Below are positions 6,752 to 15,673 of a stretch of 33,399 nt of DNA, piece after piece. Position 1 is the stretch's first letter, and every line of letters begins with the position of its first letter. Under the pieces are notes generated by a model. The model ran no database searches. It saw only the letters and a program-made list of their open reading frames with translations, and had not been told where the DNA came from. Position numbers and translations under genes: made by a program. The DNA comes from Clostridiales bacterium (GTDB lineage: Bacteria; Bacillota; Clostridia; Peptostreptococcales; Anaerovoracaceae): NCBI GenBank assembly GCA_022763735.1, contig JALEQY010000115.1, positions 1 to 33,399 on the forward strand, in the 5' to 3' direction.

Positions 6752-8017
6752 CTATTCGGGCAGCTTGATTTTATCAAGAATTCCGCCAAGCTTCGCCAGC
6801 ACCACACCGTAATTTGTAATTGGTACTCCTGCCGCTTCAGCAGCCGCAATTCTGTTCATCACATGCTTCCTGTTGAACATGCACGCGCCGCAGTGGATAA
6901 TCAGATCAAACTCTTTCAGCGCATCAGGCGATGGGAAATCATTGCCGCAAACATTGACTATCTGCATGCCCTTGCCGAATTTCCTGCGAAGCAGATTCGG
7001 GATTTTTTCGCGACCGATGTCCTCGGAAAGAGGCACGTGAGTGCAGGCTTCAGCTATCAGAACCTTTGAATTTTCAGTCATTTCGTCTAATAACGATGCG
7101 CCATCAACAAATTTTCCGATGTCTCCCTTGTATGCTGCAAAGAGCACGGAAAATGATGTGAGTCCACTGCTCGCCGGTTTCTTTTCATAGACGAGATTGA
7201 AGCACTGTGAATCTGTGATTATCAGATCCGGGTCCCGGTTCAGCGATGCCAGTGCCCTATCAAGACCATCAGCAGTCGTTGCAACCGCCGTGCATTTTTT
7301 ATCAAGAAGTTCTCTTATTGTCTGCACCTGCGGCAGAATCAGACGACCCTTCGGAGCCTGGATATCCTGCGGAATAACAAGCAGTGCCAGACCATTCTCA
7401 TCAATCAGATCTCCCAGAATTTTTTCTCTGAGGTAATCCTCCGGAACCGAATTTTCTATTGCTTTTCGCAGCTCTTCAAGACCCTTTTTCTCGGCAGCAC
7501 TGACCATAATCACCTGACGTTCTCCCAGAGCTGCCGAAATTTTCTCTGCTGCAAGTCTGTCCTTCTCCGCTTCTGACCCGCAGCCCCCCTTGCTTCCGCC
7601 GGTGCCGGGGCGAGCCACCATCTGTTCACACTTGTTCACCGCAATGATCACAGGCACCTTGCGTGCCTCCAGCTGGTTCAGCCACACCTTTTCATGTGAT
7701 AAATCGTCTATTGACGTTCCATCTATGACGACCACCGCAATGTCTGTCCTGTTGATCACGTCCTGGGTTCTTTCCACACGAAGCCTGCCCAGCTCCCCCT
7801 CATCATCAAATCCCGCTGTATCTATGAAAACCACCGGACCTACCGGATGAAGTTCCATTGACTTGAAAACCGGATCCGTCGTCGTTCCCGGAGCAGAAGA
7901 TACAAGTGCTATATCCTGCCCGGTCAGAGCGTTTATCAGCGATGATTTGCCGGCATTTCTTCTGCCGTATATTCCAATATGCAGCCTGTTTGCCCTAGGT
8001 GTATCATTCAGGCTCAT
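6752..8017 (-). CDS. hydF: [FeFe]-hydrogenase maturation GTPase HydF
   Basis: Scaffold GTPase on which the two-iron subcluster of [FeFe]-hydrogenase is assembled before transfer to the apo-enzyme; cytoplasmic, 421 residues. The N-terminal GTPase domain shows GRRNAGKS (18-25), TTTD (46-49), DTAG (66-69) and NKCE (128-131). The C-terminal cluster-binding motif is present as C325-x-H327 and H375-C376-x-x-C379, the CxH...HCxxC signature of HydF. The ATG at 8017 is chosen over one at 8068 because GGAGG lies 7 bases upstream and the earlier residues fit no family. It follows hydG by 66 bp on the same strand and is presumably co-transcribed. hydE and the hydrogenase itself are not in the window. Confidence 0.95.
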   Translation of the reverse strand: MSLNDTPRANRLHIGIYGRRNAGKSSLINALTGQDIALVSSAPGTTTDPVFKSMELHPVGPVVFIDTAGFDDEGELGRLRVERTQDVINRTDIAVVVIDGTSIDDLSHEKVWLNQLEARKVPVIIAVNKCEQMVARPGTGGSKGGCGSEAEKDRLAAEKISAALGERQVIMVSAAEKKGLEELRKAIENSVPEDYLREKILGDLIDENGLALLVIPQDIQAPKGRLILPQVQTIRELLDKKCTAVATTADGLDRALASLNRDPDLIITDSQCFNLVYEKKPASSGLTSFSVLFAAYKGDIGKFVDGASLLDEMTENSKVLIAEACTHVPLSEDIGREKIPNLLRRKFGKGMQIVNVCGNDFPSPDALKEFDLIIHCGACMFNRKHVMNRIAAAEAAGVPITNYGVVLAKLGGILDKIKLPE

Positions 8018-8083
8018 ACTAATTCCTCCCTTCAAAGAGACCGCCTGTCTTCCCAGGCGGCCTGTCATTAAAACATTTTATCC

Positions 8084-9505
8084 TTAAAATCTGAAATCTC
8101 TGTCTCCGTTCTCGATAGCCGTGAGACGCTCAGCGCATACCTGACGTACCTTTTCATTCGGTATCATGGCCATTCTCTCAGCAATGATTTTATCGCCCTT
8201 CTTGTGAGTTTCCTCACTTGAGTAATCCATGAGGAATTCCTTGAGAGTCATCAGTGCATTCGGCTGACAGCAGTTGGCAATCTGTCCGGATTTCAGCAGA
8301 CTCATGAATCTGTCGCCTGTTCTGCCTTCTCTGTAGCATGCTGTACAGAAGCTTGGCACGTATCCCAGATCGATGAGCCAGTCCACGACCTCTGCCAGTG
8401 TTCTTCTGTCTTCAACATCAAACTGAGTTGTATCCTCAGGTCTCTCTTCGTCAACATATCCGCCTACGCTGGTTCTGCTGCCTCCACTAATCTGAGTAAT
8501 GCCAATTTCCAGGCATTCTCTTCTTGTTTTTGCACTTTCGCGTGTGGACATGATCATACCGGTATAAGGAACGGCAATTCGCAGAACCGCAACGATTCTC
8601 TTGAACACATCATCAGGAACACCATTGTCAAAGGTATCAGGATCGATATCATCTGCAGGTCTGATTCTCGGTACGCTGATAGTGTGCGGACCGCAGCCGT
8701 AGGTTTCCTCGAGATGGTGTGCGTGCATCAGCATGCCGACGAAATCGTATTTATAGTTTTCAAGTCCGAAGAGCACACCGCAGCCAACGTCATCAATACC
8801 TGCCTGCATAGCTCTGTCCATGGCCTCAGTGTGATATGCATAATCGCTCTTAGGACCTGATGGATGAAGCTCCTCATAAGCCTTCTTGTTATATGTTTCC
8901 TGGAAAAGTATGTACGTACCGATGCCGGCGTCCTTTAGCATTTTGTACTCTTCTACAGTTGTCGCAGCGATATTTACATTGACTCTTCTGATGGCACCAT
9001 TCTTGTGATGTATACTGTAAATAGTCCTGATGCTTTCCAGGATGTATTCGATAGGGTTGTTTACCGGATCTTCACCGGCTTCAATAGCAAGTCTCTTGTG
9101 CCCCATATCCTGCAGTGCGATAACTTCCTTTCTGATTTCTTCCTGAGTCAGTTTCTTTCTCGGGATTGTTTTGTTCTGACCGTGGTACGGACAGTAAACA
9201 CATCCGTTGACGCAGTGGTTGGAAAGGTAAAGCGGTGCGAACATTACAATTCTGTTGCCATAGAAATGCTCCTTGATTTCCTTTCCAAGATCAAAGGTTT
9301 TCTGGATAATGTCCGGATCTTCGCACTCCAGCAGGGTCATCGCTTCCTTATATGAAAGGCCCTTGTATTGCCTGCCCTTTTCGAGAATCTGTTTCATCAT
9401 TTCAAGGTCATTTTTGTGCGCCTCTGCATATGCTAATGTTTCCAGTATTTTCTCGTGATTGATGAATTCTTCTGCTTTTGTTGATCTGCTGTTATAAACT
9501 GCCAT
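8084..9505 (-). CDS. hydG: [FeFe]-hydrogenase maturase HydG (radical SAM tyrosine lyase)
   Basis: Radical SAM enzyme that cleaves tyrosine to supply the CO and cyanide ligands of the [FeFe]-hydrogenase H-cluster; 473 residues, full length. The radical SAM cluster motif is C98-x3-C102-x2-C105 (CVNGCVYC). The HydG-specific C-terminal cluster site is C387-x2-C390-x22-C413, seen in SFCTACYREG and IANCCQP; it separates HydG from the related ThiH and HydE. The start at 9505 follows AAAGGAAG. An intrinsic terminator ends only 27 bases before this start, so expression probably depends on anti-termination in the leader at 9533-9726. hydF follows. Confidence 0.97.
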   Translation of the reverse strand: MAVYNSRSTKAEEFINHEKILETLAYAEAHKNDLEMMKQILEKGRQYKGLSYKEAMTLLECEDPDIIQKTFDLGKEIKEHFYGNRIVMFAPLYLSNHCVNGCVYCPYHGQNKTIPRKKLTQEEIRKEVIALQDMGHKRLAIEAGEDPVNNPIEYILESIRTIYSIHHKNGAIRRVNVNIAATTVEEYKMLKDAGIGTYILFQETYNKKAYEELHPSGPKSDYAYHTEAMDRAMQAGIDDVGCGVLFGLENYKYDFVGMLMHAHHLEETYGCGPHTISVPRIRPADDIDPDTFDNGVPDDVFKRIVAVLRIAVPYTGMIMSTRESAKTRRECLEIGITQISGGSRTSVGGYVDEERPEDTTQFDVEDRRTLAEVVDWLIDLGYVPSFCTACYREGRTGDRFMSLLKSGQIANCCQPNALMTLKEFLMDYSSEETHKKGDKIIAERMAMIPNEKVRQVCAERLTAIENGDRDFRF

Positions 9506-9532
9506 TTCTCATTCTTCCTTTCTTATAACAAT

Positions 9533-9570
9533 AAAAACCTCCATCCGGCAATGGCCGGACGAAGGTTTTT
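9533..9570 (-). terminator. Leader terminator immediately upstream of hydG
   Basis: On the minus strand AAAAACCTTC-GTCCGGC and GCCGGAT-GGA-GGTTTTT fold around the loop CATT and end in a T-run. Only 27 nt remain before the hydG start, too little for a separate promoter. The element therefore lies in the hydG transcript and most likely acts as an attenuator. Confidence 0.75.
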
Positions 9571-9726
9571 AATTACAAATCTGGCTCCTGGCATCCTAAA
9601 AGAATACCCGAGCAATAATAACAAAACCTGCTTTCAACCATCGCCTTCCTCCTCGGTCATACCCTTGGAGTCAGTACGAAGTGCGGCATATGCCGCTGTC
9701 GCTGTTCTTTTATAACTGTACTTCTA
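9571..9726 (-). ncRNA. Structured leader RNA upstream of hydG (riboswitch-like, class not recognised)
   Basis: The 156 nt between the prmC stop and the terminator can form several stems on the minus strand: AGTAC/GTACT (9722-9718 with 9677-9673), a GCGGCATATGCCGC self-pairing element (9696-9683) and CTCC/GGAG (9670-9667 with 9652-9649). A compound hairpin at 9613-9584 pairs GCTC with GAGC and GGTATTC with GGATGCC. The purine run GAGGAAGG (9652-9645) could pair with CCTTCGTC at the foot of the terminator and act as antiterminator. I cannot match it to a known riboswitch class or to a T-box. Confidence 0.45.
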
Positions 9727-10611
9727 TTATCTTAATTGACATTTTACCACACGATCCTTGCCGGGTAAATCCCTAATTACCTCCGCCGGCGTATATTTTT
9801 GTGAATCCTTCAGCATTTTTCTCAGATCTTCTCCCTGATCGTGTCCAATTTCCATCATAAGAAACCCTTCAGGTTTCAGGTGTTTATGCGCTTGTTCCAC
9901 TATTATCCTGTAGAAATCCAGTCCATCTCTGCCACCGTCCAGCGCCTTAAGCGGTTCATGTTTTTTGACTTCTTCCTGTAGAATAGAGATCATATTCGTC
10001 CTGATATACGGTGGATTGCTGACAATCATATCGAACTTCTTTCCCGATACCGGCACGAACATGTCGCCCTGCAGAAACTTTATCTTCGTTCTCAAGGTTT
10101 CGGCATTTTCCCGGGCTATTCTGATGGCTGCATCACTAATATCAGTTGCTGTGACTCTGATATTAGTACATATTTTCGCCAGCGATATGCCTATTGCACC
10201 GCTACCGCAGCAGAGATCAAGCACTTCCCATTCCTTGTGTCCTCTGAGCTTCTCTAAAAACGTCAGTTTTTCCTTCGGTGTGTTCTGTATGGTTCTGGCG
10301 GCTTCTGTAACAAGGGTTTCGGTATCCTGACGGGGAATCAGCACATCCGGGCTGACTTTAAACGTATATCCCATGAATTCCTGCACACCTGTGATGTGCT
10401 GCAGAGGGATTCTCTCGGCACGACGCCTGATGAGTTCCATATATTTTTCTTCTGTCTCCGAATCCACTTCCTCCTGAGCCTTCAGAAACAGCCCTACCTT
10501 ATCTGTTCCTGTCAGATAGCAGTAAAGCTCCTCCGCATCTATCTTCGGATCCATGCAAAATGCCTTGGAAAGCTGGTATTCTCCTTCTTTTACAAGTATT
10601 CTAGTCTTCAT
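9727..10611 (-). CDS. prmC: Peptide chain release factor N5-glutamine methyltransferase
   Basis: SAM-dependent enzyme that methylates the glutamine of the GGQ motif in release factors, needed for efficient termination; 294 residues, family-typical. The N-terminal helical release-factor-binding domain ends in RIPLQHITG (68-76). The methyltransferase domain has the SAM motif DLCCGSGAIGI (132-142) and the catalytic NPPY (199-202). The start at 10611 has AAAGGA 9 bases upstream. It follows DUF1385 by 19 bp. In many Firmicutes prfA comes next; here the hydG leader does. Confidence 0.95.
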   Translation of the reverse strand: MKTRILVKEGEYQLSKAFCMDPKIDAEELYCYLTGTDKVGLFLKAQEEVDSETEEKYMELIRRRAERIPLQHITGVQEFMGYTFKVSPDVLIPRQDTETLVTEAARTIQNTPKEKLTFLEKLRGHKEWEVLDLCCGSGAIGISLAKICTNIRVTATDISDAAIRIARENAETLRTKIKFLQGDMFVPVSGKKFDMIVSNPPYIRTNMISILQEEVKKHEPLKALDGGRDGLDFYRIIVEQAHKHLKPEGFLMMEIGHDQGEDLRKMLKDSQKYTPAEVIRDLPGKDRVVKCQLR

Positions 10612-10630
10612 CTGGTCAATTCCTTTCGGG

Positions 10631-11725
10631 CTATATAAACCTGCGTCTTTTCAGTGCAGGCTTGAGCGGCTTGACCATATACTCACTATATTGGCCGGAT
10701 TCGTCGCTGTGTGCATCTGCAGCAGCCTGCATCTGGTTTTCTCCCGCAGGGTTTTCTTCTTTTTTTTCTGATATTATTTTTTCTCCGATCGGGTCGTCAT
10801 TTCTTACTGCATTTATTGCTGCGATAGCCACTTCCAGCTGCCTGTCATCTGGTTCTTTTGTCGTTATCTTCTGCAGATACAGACCTGGCAGACTCAGCAC
10901 CTTGACAACAATGTTGTCACTTCGTCCGGCCCATTTGAGCAGTTCATAGGAAAGACCTGCTATTACAGGCAGCAGGAGCAGCCTGGACACAATCCTGAAA
11001 ACAAGATTAGGCCATCCGAGAATGAAGTGCATAATGAAAGCAATAATAAATACAAACATGAGAAAGCTCGTCCCGCACCTCGGGTGAAGGGTAGGAAACT
11101 GCCTGCAATTTTCCGGAGTGAGTTCAAGCCCGCATTCAAAACAGTGTATAGTTTTATGCTCTGCACCGTGATACTGGAATACGCGTCTGACTTCTCCCAT
11201 AAACGATATTGCCCATACATACAGCACAAACAGCAGAATCCTGACAGCTCCTTCTGCAAAGTTCAGCCAGAATATACTGTCTGTAAACAGCTTCAGAAGA
11301 TTTACCACCCCTGTAGGCAGGATAATAAATACTCCTACCGAAAACAGTATTGCTATCACTACCGAGAAATATATCATGAAATTCCATACAGCATCGGTAC
11401 CGAACTTATTGTTCATCCATTTTTCGAATTTTGTTTCTTCGTATTCTTCATCATCGAATTCAGCAAGGATATCGGCTGATTTCATCAGTATCCGCGTTCC
11501 TGATACAAGTGAATCGACAAAGGCCGCAACCCCTCTGACAAGAGGAATCTTAGCCCATTTCCCCTGTTCTTTTGTTTTCATCATATCCACTCTGATATTA
11601 CCGTTCGGCAGTCGGACAGCAAGGGCTGTCTTTTTGTCGCCCCGCATCATTATGCCTTCCATTACTGCCTGTCCGCCCATTTTCGTCGGACACGCATCCT
11701 TGCGAAATATTCTGCTTAGGTCCAT
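10631..11725 (-). CDS. DUF1385 membrane protein (YqhQ family)
   Basis: Integral membrane protein of unknown function, 364 residues. The N-terminal GGQAVMEGIMMRG and the internal YHGAEHKTIHCFE and HPRCGTSFLMF motifs mark the family. Hydrophobic segments lie near residues 110-140, 150-180, 225-245 and 250-275. The C-terminal tail is polar and acidic, longer than I would expect, and ends in a basic cluster. The ATG at 11725 is preferred to an in-frame TTG at 11737. The rho stop lies just before it (GAGGGGTAAAATG), so AGGGG serves both as the end of rho and as this gene's ribosome binding site, implying coupling. DUF1385 next to rho and prmC is a recurrent Clostridia arrangement. Confidence 0.9.
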   Translation of the reverse strand: MDLSRIFRKDACPTKMGGQAVMEGIMMRGDKKTALAVRLPNGNIRVDMMKTKEQGKWAKIPLVRGVAAFVDSLVSGTRILMKSADILAEFDDEEYEETKFEKWMNNKFGTDAVWNFMIYFSVVIAILFSVGVFIILPTGVVNLLKLFTDSIFWLNFAEGAVRILLFVLYVWAISFMGEVRRVFQYHGAEHKTIHCFECGLELTPENCRQFPTLHPRCGTSFLMFVFIIAFIMHFILGWPNLVFRIVSRLLLLPVIAGLSYELLKWAGRSDNIVVKVLSLPGLYLQKITTKEPDDRQLEVAIAAINAVRNDDPIGEKIISEKKEENPAGENQMQAAADAHSDESGQYSEYMVKPLKPALKRRRFI

Positions 11726-11726
11726 T

Positions 11727-13220
11727 TTACCCCTCAAGTTTTATCTTCTTTATTACTTCAATAAATGTTCTGTTGTCTTTAGTGTGAGCCAGATTATCCA
11801 GTATCATTTCTGTCACTTCCTGAGTGTCACGGTTGCCCATAGCACGTCTCATATACCAGATAGCCTCCATTTCATCCTGATTCATCAGCAGATCTTCACG
11901 TCTTGTCCCTGATTTGTTCAGATTGATTGCAGGGAATATTCTCTTCTCCGAAAGCTTCCTGTCAAGATGCAGCTCCATGTTTCCTGTTCCCTTGAATTCT
12001 TCAAAGATAAGATCATCCATTCTGCTGCCCGTTTCAACTAAAGCTGTTGCAAGTATCGTGATGCTTCCGCCTTCTTCCAGCTTCCTTGCGGCTCCGAAGA
12101 ATTTCTTCGGCTTATGCAGAGCTCCAGGGTCAAATCCTCCGGAGAGAGTCTTGCCGGAAGCCGGCACCACAAGATTGTATGCTCTTGCCAGCCTTGTGAT
12201 GCTGTCAAGCAGGATAACGACGTCTCTGCCGTGCTCTGCCAGTCGCTGGGCACGAGCCAGAACCATTTCAGCCACTTTCACGTGATGCTGCGGCATTTCA
12301 TCAAACGTTGAATATATGACATCTCCGTCTTTAAGGCTTCGTTTCATGTCAGTCACTTCTTCCGGTCTTTCATCTACCAGCAGAACTATCATTTCCACAT
12401 CCGGATAATGCTTCTCAATACTGTTGGCAAGTTTCTTGAGCAGAATTGTTTTTCCTGCCTTCGGCGGTGCGACTATCAGTCCCCTCTGACCTTTGCCTAT
12501 CGGAGCTATCAGATCGATCAGTCTGAGAGAAAGGTCCCTGCCGTCCTCCAGCACAAATCTCTCATTTGGGAAAATCGGTGTGAGCGAATCAAAATCAGGT
12601 CTTTTTATCGCAGCACCCGGTTCATCGTCGTTTACAGTTACCACATACAGAAGTGCTCCGAATTTATCTCCTTCATTAGGCTGTCTGCAGATTCCCTTTA
12701 TTTTATCTCCTGTCTTGAGGTTGAATCTCCTTATCTGTGCCGGTGCAACATAAATATCCTTCTCGCTGGTAAGGAAATTGTTGAATCTAAGGAAACCGAA
12801 TCCGCCTTCTGCCAGTTCGAGAATTCCCTCTGTCTCAAAACGGTCATTCCTGTCAGGCACGACTTTTCCCTTCTGTTTCTGTTTCTGATGTCTGTCACCA
12901 TGAGAATTCTGAGAAGTATGTTCCTCGCCGGAATCATCCTTATGATTCTCATCAGCTTCTCTGTCGGGTTCATTTCCGGCATCATCATGACTGAATGATA
13001 TTTCTTCTGCCTTTTCCTCAAAAGTTCCGGATACTCCTGATACGTCTGCTACCGACTCAGAGGCTTCTTCCCGGATATCACTTCCGTCAGTCATAAGTGC
13101 GGCCACAAGGTCCGCTTTTTTCATTTTCTCGTACCCTTCAAGCCCAAATGTTCTGGCAATTTCTCTAAGCTCTGCCACCTTTCTGGACTTAAGAGTTTTT
13201 TCATCCATTGTTTTCCACAT
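11727..13220 (-). CDS. rho: Transcription termination factor Rho
   Basis: Hexameric RNA helicase that ends untranslated transcripts. The predicted product is about 497 residues: a Rho N-terminal helical domain ([29 protein letters not shown]), an acidic, low-complexity insertion of roughly 80 residues rich in Glu, Asp, Ser and His, and the cold-shock-like RNA-binding domain ([16 protein letters not shown]). The ATPase core follows with P-loop APPKAGKT, Walker [16 protein letters not shown] and the Q-loop region. ATG 13220 lies 11 bases after AAAGGA; ATG 13208 ([10 protein letters not shown]) is an equally credible start. A promoter is visible at 13318-13346. It leads the rho-DUF1385-prmC unit. 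Confidence 0.95.
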   Translation of the reverse strand: MWKTMDEKTLKSRKVAELREIARTFGLEGYEKMKKADLVAALMTDGSDIREEASESVADVSGVSGTFEEKAEEISFSHDDAGNEPDREADENHKDDSGEEHTSQNSHGDRHQKQKQKGKVVPDRNDRFETEGILELAEGGFGFLRFNNFLTSEKDIYVAPAQIRRFNLKTGDKIKGICRQPNEGDKFGALLYVVTVNDDEPGAAIKRPDFDSLTPIFPNERFVLEDGRDLSLRLIDLIAPIGKGQRGLIVAPPKAGKTILLKKLANSIEKHYPDVEMIVLLVDERPEEVTDMKRSLKDGDVIYSTFDEMPQHHVKVAEMVLARAQRLAEHGRDVVILLDSITRLARAYNLVVPASGKTLSGGFDPGALHKPKKFFGAARKLEEGGSITILATALVETGSRMDDLIFEEFKGTGNMELHLDRKLSEKRIFPAINLNKSGTRREDLLMNQDEMEAIWYMRRAMGNRDTQEVTEMILDNLAHTKDNRTFIEVIKKIKLEG

Positions 13221-13317
13221 AAACAAATGAATCCTTTCTATATTAAACAAATTTAAACTGGAAAAATCTTAAGAATATTGTTTACCTCGATGGGGTCTAA
13301 GATTATTACTAGATTAT

Positions 13318-13346
13318 AATATACACCGAATTGTGCCGCAGTACAA
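13318..13346 (-). promoter_or_regulatory. Promoter of the rho operon
   Basis: Minus-strand TTGTAC (13346-13341) and TATATT (13323-13318) are separated by exactly 17 bp, about 100 bp ahead of rho. The rest of the 13221-13456 gap is AT-rich, with no gene that I can see. Confidence 0.55.
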
Positions 13347-13456
13347 CATTTGGCAAAATGTTTTCACAAATTTTTTATCTTTGTATCGGTTTCGGGTAAC
13401 AGACTTTTTTTGAAGTATCGTAAATCAGAGCAACGATATTTCCGGAATAATAAAAA

Positions 13457-13485
13457 ACAGAGCTTATAAAAAACATAAGCTCTGT
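13457..13485 (-). terminator. Intrinsic terminator downstream of hbd
   Basis: An 11-bp perfect stem (ACAGAGCTTAT, 13457-13467, with 13475-13485) has a 7-nt loop. On the minus strand it is followed by a TTTTTTATTATT tract. It separates hbd from the rho operon. Confidence 0.85.
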
Positions 13486-13492
13486 CATTTTT

Positions 13493-13550
13493 CAGGTTAC
13501 TGTCACCCGTCCATAATGTCCGTAACCTGATGGTATTCAGACTACGGGTG
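13493..13550 (-). ncRNA. Possible H-type RNA pseudoknot in the hbd 3' UTR
   Basis: On the minus strand CACCCGT (13550-13544) pairs with ACGGGTG (13510-13504), and CAGGTTAC (13529-13522) pairs with GTAACCTG (13500-13493). The two perfect stems, 7 and 8 bp, are interleaved and so form a pseudoknot rather than nested hairpins. Loops are 14, 11 and 3 nt. The terminator starts 8 nt later. It could be a 3'-UTR-derived RNA, a stability element or a ligand-binding element. I do not recognise a family. Confidence 0.5.
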
Positions 13551-13582
13551 CCGTTTCACATCATACTCTATGTATTATGCTC

Positions 13583-14431
13583 TTATTTGTTATAGTTGTA
13601 GAAACCTTCGCCTGTCTTTCTTCCCAGCTTGTTGGCTCTTACCATCTTTCTGAGGAGCGGATGAGGTCTGTACTTAGTGTCGCCGAATTCAGCGTACAGA
13701 GTTTCCATGATAGCCAGACATACGTCCAGTCCGATGAGGTCGCCTAATGCGAGAGGTCCCATCGGGTGGTTAGCTCCGAGCTGCATAGCTGTGTCGATAC
13801 CTTCAACGTCAGCAACTCCGTCAGCCAGGATGCCGATACCTTCGTTAACCATAGGGATAAGGATTCTGTTTACTACGAATCCAGGAGCTTCTGCTACATC
13901 TACAGGAGTCTTGCCCAGAGCTCTTGTCAGGTCAAGGATAGCTTCTCTTGTTTCTTCTGAAGTAGTAAGACCCTTAACGATTTCAACCAGCTTCATAGCA
14001 GGAACCGGATTGAAGAAGTGCATTCCGATGATTTTGTCAGGTCTGTTTGTTGCTGCAGCGATTTCAGTGATTGAAAGAGCTGAAGTGTTAGTAGCGATAA
14101 TAGTTTCAGGCTTGCAGAGTTCATCTAATTCCTGGAACAGAGCTTTCTTGGCTTCCATGTTTTCTGTAGCCGCTTCGATGATGAGGTCAGCATCCTTAAC
14201 GATTTCGATATCAGTTGAACCGTGGATTCTTCCCATGATTTCAGCTTTATCAGCTTCTGTGATCTTTTCCTTCTTGATCATCTTGTCAAGGTTCTTTTCT
14301 ACAGTTGCGATACCTTTGTCTACTGAAGTCTGTCTTCTTGCTCTCAGTACTACTTCATAACCATTCTGTGCTGCTACCTGGATGATTCCAGCACCCATAG
14401 TGCCTGTTCCCAGAACGCCAATTGTTTTCAT
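13583..14431 (-). CDS. hbd: 3-hydroxybutyryl-CoA dehydrogenase
   Basis: NAD(P)-dependent oxidoreductase that interconverts acetoacetyl-CoA and 3-hydroxybutyryl-CoA in the butyrate pathway; cytoplasmic, 282 residues, typical of clostridial Hbd. The Rossmann motif is GTGTMGAGI near the N-terminus. The [15 protein letters not shown] segment carries the catalytic histidine, and the C-terminal domain includes [19 protein letters not shown]. Start 14431 has a strong AAGGAGGAG 6 bases ahead; the frame extends to 14512 without family similarity. The usual partners (crt, bcd, etfAB, thl) are not adjacent, so the gene is expressed apart from a classical bcs cluster here. A terminator lies downstream. 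Confidence 0.93.
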   Translation of the reverse strand: MKTIGVLGTGTMGAGIIQVAAQNGYEVVLRARRQTSVDKGIATVEKNLDKMIKKEKITEADKAEIMGRIHGSTDIEIVKDADLIIEAATENMEAKKALFQELDELCKPETIIATNTSALSITEIAAATNRPDKIIGMHFFNPVPAMKLVEIVKGLTTSEETREAILDLTRALGKTPVDVAEAPGFVVNRILIPMVNEGIGILADGVADVEGIDTAMQLGANHPMGPLALGDLIGLDVCLAIMETLYAEFGDTKYRPHPLLRKMVRANKLGRKTGEGFYNYNK

Positions 14432-14563
14432 AATAATCTCCTCCTTATCAATCTGTACGATTGCTTTGATAACTAATATGTCAGGGACAACTATCTGCCC
14501 TATTATACACATTATACACCAATACAGCAGGTTTTGAAAGAGGGAAATTCCTCTTTCTCTGCA

Positions 14564-15673
14564 TTAAAGTGCTGAAGCTATCTGGCAGTTTGTCTGCAGG
14601 AAATAAACCAGCTGTCCGTAATGGAAAGGATCTGCCTCAGGCAGGCACAGGTGAGCTGCATATCGTCCGCTTTCTGCAAAAGTCTGCATAGTGTGCATGA
14701 ATTTTTCACGGTTAAAATCCTCCAGCCGTCTGCCGGCGAAAGCCCCGTCCGGAATGATGATATCATCGCCGCAGTCTTCTGCTGAAACTATTGTTTCAAA
14801 AACATTGCCTGTCCCTGGATCTTCGTTATACCCTCCTGCAATTGTCATCATACCTTCAGCTCCACCCGACTCATACAGCCGTTTCATCCATCTGCAGATT
14901 CCTTCAAATCTGCTGTCAAAGGTACTGATACGTTCGATGTTGCAGTTCTGCCTCACAAGCACTCTGGCTATAGCATAATCAGCTCCGTCGCTGTCCCATT
15001 CAGGGGATGCTGCCATCGTTCCTGCACCACTGATAAAATCTCTGATATCAATACCTGCCGCTGCCATCGGCAATAATCCTGCCGGTGTCAGCGCACCATA
15101 AAGTTCACTTACATCTTCGGGGTAAATAAATGTCAGGTACCCTTCGTTCTGTGCTTCTCTGTACAGAGCACTGCCCTGCTCTGTTATAACGACAGTCCTG
15201 CGTGCCGCATGCTCCCTGCTGCCGTATTTTCTGACCATAAGGGCCCTGAGCACACTAAAAGCTGCCTGAACCTCCGGTTCCTCGCCGGTTTTTGAAATCA
15301 CACACAGCACCGTATCTCTACGGCTCATTTCCCTCATCAGTTCTGACAGAGCCGATGTGCAGAAATTCTGTCCTGCGAATCTTATTTCGATGCCATCCAG
15401 CGTATTCGGCAGCGCCGAAACTGCCGCTTCAGCAGGCAGCACAGCATTTTCAACGCCTATTACAACCATCAGTTCTGTTTCCTGCTTAAGAATATCTGCA
15501 ACATTCAGGATATAGTCAAGTTCTTCCTTCTCCTGATGCAGAGGAGCCTGCACCCATCCGTTCATTCCCGTACCTGACCACAGCCTGTCAAGTACCCTGC
15601 CTGTCTCCGGTCTGCGATCTTTAATACTTTCCGGATCCAGCTTCATATCTGATATGTCGATTCTTATGTCCAT
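14564..15673 (-). CDS. Glucose-6-phosphate-isomerase-like protein, probably not a normal isomerase
   Basis: 369 residues with clear but worn similarity to phosphoglucose isomerase. ELYGALTPAGLLPMAAAGIDI (190-210) parallels the PGI GGRYSVLTPVGLLPIAVAGIDI region. VISKTGEEPE (125-134) stands where PGI has ISKSGTTTEP. VIGVENAVLPAEAA (71-84) replaces the VIGIGGSYLGARAA sugar-phosphate loop. GYNEDPGTGNVFETIV and FHYGQLVYFLQ match late PGI elements. The glycines of the first loop and the SGTTTE serine/threonines that hold the phosphate are lost. The chain stops just after the FHYGQLVYFLQ helix, before the region with the C-terminal catalytic lysine. PGIs are usually about 450 residues. The frame is intact with an AGAAGGTG binding site, so it is probably expressed. 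It may be a pseudoenzyme or a changed SIS-type protein. Confidence 0.6.
   Translation of the reverse strand: MDIRIDISDMKLDPESIKDRRPETGRVLDRLWSGTGMNGWVQAPLHQEKEELDYILNVADILKQETELMVVIGVENAVLPAEAAVSALPNTLDGIEIRFAGQNFCTSALSELMREMSRRDTVLCVISKTGEEPEVQAAFSVLRALMVRKYGSREHAARRTVVITEQGSALYREAQNEGYLTFIYPEDVSELYGALTPAGLLPMAAAGIDIRDFISGAGTMAASPEWDSDGADYAIARVLVRQNCNIERISTFDSRFEGICRWMKRLYESGGAEGMMTIAGGYNEDPGTGNVFETIVSAEDCGDDIIIPDGAFAGRRLEDFNREKFMHTMQTFAESGRYAAHLCLPEADPFHYGQLVYFLQTNCQIASAL

Noticed and set aside
14536-14557. Hairpin GAAAGAGG/CCTCTTTC as a terminator of the isomerase-like gene
   Set aside because: The stem is short and AT-rich at its base, and no T-run follows on the minus strand, so it is not a convincing terminator.
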